DNA from: Bacteroidota bacterium
GTDB lineage: Bacteria > Bacteroidota > Bacteroidia > Chitinophagales > Chitinophagaceae
DNA: 6,423 nt
Direction of reading: 5' to 3'
NCBI GenBank assembly: GCA_005883855.1
Contig: VBAU01000326.1
Coordinates: 1-6,423, forward strand
The position numbers and the translations under genes were made by a program. Within the stretch, counting starts at the first letter, position 1, and every line of letters begins with the position of its first letter. This document shows, one piece after another, positions 1 through 5,170 of this stretch. Under the pieces are notes generated by a model. That model made no database searches, was not told the DNA's origin, and saw only the letters and a program-made list of their open reading frames with translations.

Positions 1-244
1 GCTTGGAGTGATCTACATAGGATTTTAGTCTCTCTCTATCCTTCAATGATGTTTCAAAGGACGAGAAATTATTTACACCGATGCCGATAAAAACTGAGGC
101 AAAACCGGAGATAGCGATTTCCAGCGCATTATTTTCCGTTAAAAAAGTTAGAAAGATCACTCCCGCACCGAGAAGTATAAAAACAAAAACTTTTGGATGA
201 CTGAACGCCATCCAGAATTGATGAAAGTGCTTTTTGGGACTCAT
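1..244 (-). CDS. N-terminal part of a small two-helix membrane protein, cut by the window edge
   Basis: Reading leftwards from the ATG at 244-242 there are 81 codons without a stop before the window ends, so only the N-terminus is present. The product begins MSPKKHFHQFW. It has one hydrophobic segment at about residues 18-35 (VFVFILLGAGVIFLTF) and a second at about 41-57 (LEIAISGFASVFIGIGV), followed by a charged stretch (SLKDRERLKSY) that looks cytoplasmic and helical. This is the pattern of a two-helix inner-membrane anchor with a soluble tail. I do not recognise the family and assign no function. The coherent hydrophobic/charged pattern and the clean start support a real gene. The preceding 140 bases hold no clear ribosome binding site, which is usual in Bacteroidota. 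Confidence 0.6.
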   Translation of the reverse strand, partial: MSPKKHFHQFWMAFSHPKVFVFILLGAGVIFLTFLTENNALEIAISGFASVFIGIGVNNFSSFETSLKDRERLKSYVDHSK

Positions 245-277
245 ATTTCTACGAAAAGTAAATTGAAAGAACGTCCG

Positions 278-331
278 CGTCAAACCAGGTCCAGCTCGAA
301 GACTCGGGAGACGCATTGCTTATGTTTGACG
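278..331. repeat. 8-bp inverted repeat in the leader of the left membrane-protein gene
   Basis: CGTCAAAC (278-285) and GTTTGACG (324-331) are exact reverse complements separated by 38 bases. A second overlapping pair, AACGTC (270-275) and GACGTT (328-333), strengthens the symmetry. It lies upstream of the minus-strand membrane-protein gene. It could be a leader hairpin, an operator or chance. No family is recognised. Confidence 0.3.
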
Positions 332-373
332 TTTATCGGCGAAATTTATTTCGGCTGCTAACTATTTTTTTAA

Positions 374-396
374 AAAGCTCCCCGCCATAGAGCTTT
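374..396 (-). terminator. possible intrinsic terminator after the TonB-dependent receptor remnant
   Basis: On the minus strand AAAGCTC and GAGCTTT form a perfect 7-bp stem around a 9-base loop, and the second arm runs on into further T residues (TTTTT). The hairpin sits at the expected end of the receptor reading frame, as a terminator should. The T run is short and is followed by A residues, so strength is uncertain. Confidence 0.4.
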
Positions 397-805
397 ATTT
401 TAATCCTACCGTTTACCACAAACCCATCACCGGTGCATAAATATCCCTGAAAACCGGATTATCGATTGTGCCCGTGTAGATCGTGTCGAACTTTGTTTGC
501 CTGGTATCCGTAAAGTCTTCAAAGTTGATAAACAACGAAAAATTTTTCCATAGTTTTTCTGTCATTAGCCCAAAGATCCAGTATGATTTTCCAATGGATC
601 CATCGTTTAACTTTTGCGGACTAAAATAATAAGCCTCCAATCCGATCTTTAAACTGCCCTCGTGTTCGTAAATCAAGACATTATTTAATCGGTGTCTTGC
701 GGTTAGAGGAAACCAGCTTTTGACATTATCAAAGTGGCTGTTCACATCAGCATAAGTGTAACCAATAAATAGTTTGAAATCCTTGTACATCAAACGCAAG
801 TTGAC
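387..805 (-). pseudogene. C-terminal remnant of a TonB-dependent receptor, frameshifted
   Basis: The open stretch encodes the last strands of an outer-membrane beta-barrel: YKDFKLFIGYTYADVNSHFD, then alternating aromatic strands (LKIGLEAYYF, SYWIFGLMTEKLWKNFSLFI), then NFEDFTDTRQTKFDTIYTG and NPVFRDIYAP. These phrases are typical of the C-terminal end of Bacteroidota TonB-dependent receptors, which import siderophores, metals or glycans. The frame stops at TAA 415-413 after PVMGLW. Shifting one base near 424-429 restores DGFVVNGRIKIKL, the usual barrel ending, so one base appears to be lost. The codon after the final Leu is TAT instead of a stop, and that frame runs on to a stop at 333-335. 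The N-terminal plug and most of the barrel are absent: the frame meets a stop at 821-823, and receptor-like sequence ends at about 805 where a Crp remnant begins on the other strand. No functional receptor can be made. The family assignment rests on remembered motifs. Confidence 0.8.
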
Positions 806-1095
806 ACAGAGGTGCTTTGCTTATCCAATGCTGACCGGGAGAAAATATGTCAAGAGATTTACACAGCAGAGCATTTTTTCCGCTGGCGTACCAACAAAGG
901 TTTTGTGGCCTTACAAAAAAGGTTATTATCCCTGATGAAGAACGATGCAAAACAACGATTTGAAGAATTGATGGCACAATATCCCGTTCTTTACAATCAC
1001 AATATCCCGCTCTTTACAATATTGTACCTAAGCAATTAATCGCTGCTTATTTAGGTGTCTCGAGGGAAACACTAAGCCGCCTTTATTATTCCTGA
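800..1095 (+). pseudogene. Crp/Fnr-family transcription regulator, C-terminal remnant broken by a 23-bp duplication
   Basis: From about 800 the plus strand reads DTEVLCLSNADREKICQEI, then AEHFFRWRTNKGFVALQKRL and KNDAKQRFEELMAQYP. This matches the end of the cyclic-nucleotide-like barrel, the dimerisation helix and the start of the winged-helix domain of Crp/Fnr proteins. The frame then goes astray and stops at about 1039. In another frame from 1000 it continues correctly as QYPALYNIVPKQLIAAYLG and SRETLSRLYYS, ending at TGA 1093-1095. A 23-bp tandem duplication (975-997 and 998-1020, one mismatch) causes the shift, and removing one copy restores a continuous C-terminus. The recognition helix SRETLSR (1060-1080) carries the Arg-Glu-x-x-x-Arg spacing of E. 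coli CRP (SRETVGR), which reads GTGA. Nearly all of the N-terminal sensor domain is missing, since the sequence before about 800 is receptor DNA on the other strand. No translation start fits a whole protein. Confidence 0.85.
975..1020. repeat. 23-bp tandem duplication inside the Crp-family remnant
   Basis: Positions 975-997 and 998-1020 are adjacent 23-bp copies, both starting CACAATATCCCG and both ending CTTTACAAT. They differ at one base (T987 versus C1010). As 23 is not a multiple of three, the duplication shifts the reading frame. Deleting either copy joins LMAQYP to LYNIVPKQLIAAYLG. Confidence 0.95.
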
Positions 1096-1097
1096 AA

Positions 1098-1113
1098 TGT
1101 GATATACATCACA
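1098..1113 (+). promoter_or_regulatory. CRP-like operator box 1
   Basis: TGTGATATACATCACA fits the CRP consensus TGTGA-N6-TCACA at every conserved base, and its 6-bp arms (TGTGAT/ATCACA) are perfectly symmetric. It begins two bases after the stop codon of the broken Crp-family gene and about 107 bases before the YceI start. A Crp-family protein probably binds here. Autoregulation of the former neighbouring gene or control of the operon are both possible. Confidence 0.7.
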
Positions 1114-1134
1114 AAAGCTCTTGTTCCATTTAAA

Positions 1135-1150
1135 TGTGATGCAGGTCACG
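1135..1150 (+). promoter_or_regulatory. CRP-like operator box 2
   Basis: TGTGATGCAGGTCACG matches TGTGA-N6-TCACA with a single deviation (final G). Like box 1 it is preceded by AA(A)A. It lies 37 bases downstream of box 1, start to start. Its centre is about 44 bases upstream of the transcription start inferred from the -7-like element at 1173, close to where a class II CRP activator binds. Confidence 0.6.
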
Positions 1151-1172
1151 CAATCACCACCTCAATCCGTTT

Positions 1173-1180
1173 CAACTTTG
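1173..1180 (+). promoter_or_regulatory. possible Bacteroidota -7 element for the yceI operon
   Basis: CAACTTTG differs by one base from the Bacteroidota -7 consensus TAnnTTTG. It lies 25 bases before the YceI ATG, giving a leader of about 20 bases. No good -33 TTG-type element is seen at the right distance upstream, which would fit an activator-dependent promoter, but the call is weak. Confidence 0.3.
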
Positions 1181-1204
1181 TGTTGTAATTAAAACACACA
1201 CAAA

Positions 1205-1759
1205 ATGGAATATAAGGAATTTGAAATTGTTGTTGCACAGAGCAGCATCGATTGGATAGGACGCAAAGTGACCGGCGCACATAACGGAACCATTGCTATT
1301 AAAGAAGGGACACTTGCTTTAAAAGACGGTAAACTTGCTGCTGGCAAATTTGTCATAGACACTACATCGATCAAAATTATCGATATCACCGATCCGGCTA
1401 CCAATGCACAACTTGCCGGGCATTTGGCCTCCGAAGATTTCTTTGCATCAGAAAAATACCCTGAAGCGCTGTTCGTAGTCACCTCGGTTGAGCAAAAAAA
1501 AAATAGTTACCGTGTCATCGGCGACCTGACCATTAAAGATATTACTCATCCCGTCACCCTCAATGCTAACTTGAATATAATTAATGACACGCTCACCGCT
1601 TCAGGTAAGATCATTATTGACCGCACTCGCTATGGAATGAAATTCCGTTCCGGGAATTTTTTCAAAAATCTTGGCGATACGCTTATCTATAATGATTTTG
1701 ATTTGAATGTCAGTCTCACTGGGAGGGCCATATCTGAACCGGTAGCAGATTTCAGTTAA
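1205..1759 (+). CDS. YceI-family protein
   Basis: The 184-residue product has the YceI lipocalin-like layout almost from its first residue. SSIDWIGRKVTGAHNG is the first strands. GKLAAGKFVIDTTSIKIID is the conserved middle. LAGHLASEDFFASEKYPEALFV is the family's signature around the His and the DFF/YP pair, and GDLTIKDITHPVTL with DRTRYGMKF are the closing strands. YceI domains form a beta-barrel that binds isoprenoid or other lipid/amide chains; the ligand here is unknown. There is no signal peptide, so it is probably cytoplasmic, unlike periplasmic E. coli YceI. Start ATG 1205 follows an A/C-rich leader (AAAACACACACAAA) without a Shine-Dalgarno. It is the first gene of the run, directly downstream of two CRP-like boxes. 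A run of ten A residues lies inside the gene (1494-1503), with the frame intact through it. Confidence 0.9.
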   Translation: MEYKEFEIVVAQSSIDWIGRKVTGAHNGTIAIKEGTLALKDGKLAAGKFVIDTTSIKIIDITDPATNAQLAGHLASEDFFASEKYPEALFVVTSVEQKKNSYRVIGDLTIKDITHPVTLNANLNIINDTLTASGKIIIDRTRYGMKFRSGNFFKNLGDTLIYNDFDLNVSLTGRAISEPVADFS

Positions 1760-1779
1760 AAGGCATAAATGGAATTGAT

Positions 1780-2232
1780 ATGAAAAAATATTTATTAACC
1801 GCTTTTCTTCTCTGCACACTGACGGGTCTGAAAGCGCAACATAGTAAAAAAATGAAAAACGACATTCAAGACAGCACAGCAATTGCTAATTCGCTTGAAG
1901 ATTTCTACTTCAAGGGAATTTATGAAGGAAACCTCGATCTCTTAAACCAGGTGTTTAATACCGGCACATTGCTATTCGGTGATGTTAAAGGCCAACCGTA
2001 TGCCAAAACGCTTGAGCAATATCTCGATGGTGTCAAAAACAGGCAAAGCCCAAAAGATTCCGGAAAGTCATTCAAAGGTGAAATCATCTCAGTTAAATTG
2101 GTTAACTCTATTGCTGTCGCCGAAGTGAAAGTAAAAATGTATGATTTTAATTATCATGAATTCCTTTCCTTCCATAAGCTGAACAACAGTTGGCTCATCG
2201 TAAATAAAATGATCAGCGACACCAACGAATAA
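1780..2232 (+). CDS. secreted NTF2/SnoaL-like protein (lumazine-binding-like family)
   Basis: The 150-residue product starts with a signal peptide (MKKYLLTAFLLCTLTGLKA, likely cut before Gln20), so it should be exported to the periplasm. The mature part has the cone-shaped NTF2-like fold pattern: an N-terminal helix (SLEDFYFKGIYEGNLDLLNQVF), then LLFGDVKGQPYAKTLEQYLDGVKN, then strands ending in SIAVAEVKVKMYDFNYHEFLSFHKL and SWLIVNKMISD. This arrangement is typical of the putative lumazine-binding/SnoaL-like group common in Bacteroidota. Members of this fold are either small enzymes or ligand binders, and no catalytic residues can be named here. It follows the YceI gene by 20 bases and precedes the nitronate monooxygenase by 11, so it is very likely co-transcribed. 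Family call fairly sure, function unknown. Confidence 0.8.
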   Translation: MKKYLLTAFLLCTLTGLKAQHSKKMKNDIQDSTAIANSLEDFYFKGIYEGNLDLLNQVFNTGTLLFGDVKGQPYAKTLEQYLDGVKNRQSPKDSGKSFKGEIISVKLVNSIAVAEVKVKMYDFNYHEFLSFHKLNNSWLIVNKMISDTNE

Positions 2233-2243
2233 ATTGAAAAGCC

Positions 2244-3292
2244 ATGTGGTATAAAACAAAAGCAACAGAAATACTGGGTATTGATTACCCGATCATGCAA
2301 GGGCCATTCGGTGGCAGCCTTTCATCAGTTGAGTTGGTTGCCACTGTATCCAATGCAGGTGGCATGGGAGGTTATGGGGCTTATACATTAACTCCCCAAG
2401 AGATCATTGAAGTAAATAGTAGGATCAAAACAGCAACAGGCAAGCCGTATAATCTCAACTTATGGGTCTCAGATAGTGATGTACAAGATGGCACGGTTAC
2501 CGATGAACAATTCGAACAGGCTGTAAAAACATTCAAGCCTTATTTTGATCAAGCAGGTATTGCTTTACCTTTAAAACCTGCGCCTTTTAAATCCAGATTC
2601 GAAAATCAACTGCAGGTAATACTGGATATACGTCCCAAAGTGTTCAGCTTTGTATTCGGAATACCGTCCGCTGATGTATTGGAGCAATGCCTCAGGTTGG
2701 GTATTAAGACTATTGGGGCTGCTACAACCCTCAACGAGGCCCTAGCGCTGGAAGCGGCTGGTGTAGATATGATCATTGCTTCGGGTTTTGAAGCGGGCGG
2801 ACATCGCCCATCATTTCTCGCTCCTGCTGAACAATCAACGACGGGAACATTTGTGCTGCTTCAATTAATCAAAGAAAAGGTGAAGACGCCGGTCATTGCG
2901 GCTGGTGGTATTGCAAACGGACGGGGCATTGCAGCGGCACTAACATTAGGAGCCGATGCTGTGCAGGTGGGCACTGCTTTCTTAGCATGTGATGAATCGG
3001 GTGCTTTGCCTGTGCACAATACACTACCCTGTCACGTGCGTTTACAGGCAGATTGGGTCGCGGTATCACAAGCCGTCTTGCGAAAGATATTGAAGGAAAA
3101 GAAAAACAATTTTTGCCGTTCCCATTGCAAACCACCTTTATGTCATCACTAAGAAAAGCTGCGCTTGATCAGCAGAAATGGGATATGATCCACTTCTGGA
3201 GCGGGCAAATCGCACCTATTCTTAAACACACCAAAGCATCAGTGTTAATGCAATCATTGGTTGACGAAACATCTAAAATTATTAAGTCATGA
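2244..3292 (+). pseudogene. nitronate monooxygenase (2-nitropropane dioxygenase family), frameshifted near the C-terminus
   Basis: The first frame (2244-3152) encodes an FMN-binding TIM barrel: IDYPIMQGPFGG at residues 13-24, NAGGMGGYG at 37-45, NLNLWVS near 70, GFEAGGHRP with the conserved His187, AAGGIANGRG from 219 and VQVGTAFLACDESGALPVH from 242. These are the family's flavin, phosphate and active-site segments. Such enzymes oxidise toxic alkyl nitronates with FMN and oxygen. After PVHN (3018-3020) the frame turns to nonsense and stops at 3150-3152. The true C-terminus continues in another frame from about 3023 as TTLSRAFTGRLGRGITSRLAKD to the stop at 3290-3292. Relatives, as I remember them, have roughly eight to ten more residues between these points, so a deletion of 3n+1 bases (perhaps 25 or 28) is likely. 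The truncated form keeps the barrel core but loses the C-terminal helices, so activity is doubtful. The last codon overlaps the next gene's start (ATGA). Confidence 0.85.
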
Positions 3293-4128
3293 ACAATTCA
3301 AAAGTTTGGTATATCACAGGTAGCTCCCAGGGATTGGGCCTGACACTTGTAAAAAAATTGCTGGAAAATGATTATCGTGTTGCTGCAACTTCACGCAATG
3401 CTCAGGCATTAAAAAAAGCAGTCGGTGTTGTTGATACCGGGAGTTTTCTTCCGCTGGCAGTTGACTTGAACAATGTGGATTCCATTGATGATTCCATTCA
3501 GCAAACACTCGCAGCATTCGGACAAATTGACGTTGTTGTTAATAATGCCGGTTATGGTATGGCAGGGACAGTGGAAGAAATTACCGAACAGGAGATCAGG
3601 AATATTTTTGATGTCAACGTAATGGCTACTATCGATGTTATTAAAAGCGTCTTGCCTGTTATGCGCAAGCAAAGGTCAGGGTACATCATCAATATTGGTT
3701 CTGTTGCCGGATTTGCAGGAGCACCCGGTTGGGCTGTTTATTCAGCGACCAAAGCTGCCGTGGCTGCTTTTACAGAAGTGCTTGCATTAGATGTGAAAGA
3801 ATTCGGTATTAAAGTATCTGTTGTTGAGCCATCCGGTTTTCGAACAGGGTTTCTTACCAAAAACTCTCTCTCGTATACCGAAAGCAGGATTGACGGTTAC
3901 AAAGCTGTAAAAGATACGCAGAGGCGTTACTTGGCAGGCGATGGCAAACAGCCGGGGGATCCGGAAAAAGCTTCAGCGATTTTCATCGAGCTCGCCGAAA
4001 GTGAACAGCCACCACTTCATTTGTATTTAGGTGAGGATGCTTATAACCGTGCGTCGGGAAAGTTGGCGGCGATGACTTCGGAACTACAGGAGTGGAAGGC
4101 CACTACCATTTCAGCAGATTATAAATAA
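3289..4128 (+). CDS. short-chain dehydrogenase/reductase (SDR family)
   Basis: This is a complete 279-residue classical SDR with a Rossmann fold. TGSSQGLG at residues 10-17 is the cofactor glycine motif. Arg36 in TSRN after strand 2 suggests a preference for NADP(H). Asp59, NNAG at 85-88, Asn110, Ser138 and the YSATK motif (Tyr151, Lys155) complete the Asn-Ser-Tyr-Lys catalytic set, and PSGFRTGF follows. The C-terminus (KQPGDPEKASAIFIELAES then PPLHLYLGEDAYNRA) is typical of the SDR subgroup often annotated as an oxidoreductase acting on an unknown alcohol or ketone. The substrate cannot be told. The start overlaps the stop of the nitronate monooxygenase frame by four bases (ATGA), which implies translational coupling. 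The frameshift in that gene, by ending translation 140 bases earlier, may therefore reduce expression of this one. Confidence 0.92.
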   Translation: MNNSKVWYITGSSQGLGLTLVKKLLENDYRVAATSRNAQALKKAVGVVDTGSFLPLAVDLNNVDSIDDSIQQTLAAFGQIDVVVNNAGYGMAGTVEEITEQEIRNIFDVNVMATIDVIKSVLPVMRKQRSGYIINIGSVAGFAGAPGWAVYSATKAAVAAFTEVLALDVKEFGIKVSVVEPSGFRTGFLTKNSLSYTESRIDGYKAVKDTQRRYLAGDGKQPGDPEKASAIFIELAESEQPPLHLYLGEDAYNRASGKLAAMTSELQEWKATTISADYK

Positions 4129-4162
4129 CATCAATCGGAGTGATTAAATAAAATACATTGAA

Positions 4163-4678
4163 ATGAAACAACAATCTGCAGCAACTATTATACCTTCTGA
4201 CAGACACGCCCTTCACTCATTGGGAGCAGGTGAAATTACTACTGCTCTTAAAAACACCGAAGATTTTAAAAATTTCTTTCAACAGCATCCTGTTCCAAAC
4301 CTTGACGATCTGATAATGAAACTGGCAGCACCAGTAGGTAAAAAGAGCTTCCTGGTTTTCAAAAACAATAAGTATATCAATGTGCTTACTGAAAACATTG
4401 CTTTTTTCTACGTTAAATATGATTCATCAATCATTGTTGATTTTGATAGTAACGAATATTTTGTGAATCATTCGTTGAAACAAATCAAAAACGTTTTATT
4501 AGCGAAACAGTTTTTCAGATTAAACAAGCAATACCTGGTTAATTTCAATGCAGTAAAAGAAGTGGAGCATTACTTCGCGCGTAAGCTGTTGGTTAATCTT
4601 GTAATTCCAGCCAAAGACAAACTACTTGTTTCAAAAGAAAAAGTAACCGACTTTTTACATTGGCTTGATAACAGGTGA
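4163..4678 (+). CDS. stand-alone LytTR-domain DNA-binding protein
   Basis: Residues about 62-170 form a LytTR domain. FLVFKNNKYINVLTENIAFFYV and IIVDFDSNEYFVNHSLKQI are the beta strands. QFFRLNKQYLVNFNAV at 116-131 is the most conserved LytTR segment, and LLVSKEKVTDFLHWL is the closing helix. LytTR proteins bind DNA and are usually the output half of two-component response regulators. Here the 55 residues before the domain contain no receiver fold and no phospho-acceptor Asp context. NLDDLIMKLAAP resembles the usual linker only, so the protein is either a natural stand-alone regulator or a shortened response regulator. It follows the SDR gene by 34 bases and is probably the last gene of the operon. 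It could regulate this operon or another target. No histidine kinase is in the window. Confidence 0.85.
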   Translation: MKQQSAATIIPSDRHALHSLGAGEITTALKNTEDFKNFFQQHPVPNLDDLIMKLAAPVGKKSFLVFKNNKYINVLTENIAFFYVKYDSSIIVDFDSNEYFVNHSLKQIKNVLLAKQFFRLNKQYLVNFNAVKEVEHYFARKLLVNLVIPAKDKLLVSKEKVTDFLHWLDNR

Positions 4679-5170
4679 CTGCTGGACTACTTTTGGATAT
4701 TACTAAATGGGATCTAAAATATATTTATATAAATAAGAAACAGAAACCCGCCAGTTTAGAGAAAGACAAAAAATTCCCCTTGCCTGTTTATAATTAGTAT
4801 TCTCGGTTCTTGTCGGGGTAAAATTGATGTGCTATAGATTTTCTAAAATACACCAGCAATTAACCTGTCATCAAGTCGAAAGTAGTATTTGCATTAATAT
4901 AGAAAATTACTTACGAGATATCCGGAACCGCCACTCACCTCCATTTTGAAGAATCCTTTGTTACTCGGACTACTCATTCCTCTTTCAGACTGCTTCCAAC
5001 AGGTAAAATGAAACGGACTTATTGGTCGCCACCTAATTAAAAAAATTTTGAAGTTTACAAATGGCTGGTTCACGAACATCTTAGTCCGGATAGGGTGTTT
5101 GGCACTTGACCGGCGATCGATATTGAGATATTTTCGAAAAACCAATTTCAAAAATTAAAAGATCAAAACA
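4679..5170. other. gene-free stretch of about 490 bases
   Basis: No convincing gene, RNA or clear intrinsic terminator is seen. The stretch contains an AT-rich perfect palindrome (TATTTATATAAATA, 4722-4735) and an 8-bp inverted pair TATCCGGA/TCCGGATA (near 4919 and 5086), both of which could be chance. An 85-codon minus-strand open frame (5151-4894) has unbiased composition and no recognisable domain. The promoter of the downstream hydrolase must lie here, but I see no good TAnnTTTG element. It could hold a decayed gene I do not recognise. Confidence 0.5.

Noticed and set aside
286..315. tRNA T-arm-like sequence (GCTCGAAGACTC) near the left end
   Set aside because: No 5-bp T stem, no acceptor, D or anticodon arms on either strand.
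270..333. integron attC site
   Set aside because: The inverted arms lack the GTTRRRY/RYYYAAC core sites, and no integrase is present.
747..977. 76-codon minus-strand open frame across the receptor/Crp junction
   Set aside because: It is the antisense of the Crp remnant, has no family features, and spans two unrelated gene fragments.
1189..1482. 97-codon minus-strand open frame opposite the YceI gene
   Set aside because: The plus-strand frame carries the YceI signature; this one is only its antisense.
3409..3672. 87-codon minus-strand open frame opposite the SDR gene
   Set aside because: Shadow of the SDR coding sequence, with no motif of its own.
4722..4735. 14-bp perfect palindrome TATTTATATAAATA as an operator
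   Set aside because: Pure A/T in an AT-rich gap; symmetry is expected by chance and it is not linked to a promoter.
4894..5151. 85-codon minus-strand open frame in the large intergenic gap
   Set aside because: No recognisable domain or signal peptide, and composition like translated noncoding DNA. Its start overlaps the leader of the hydrolase gene.
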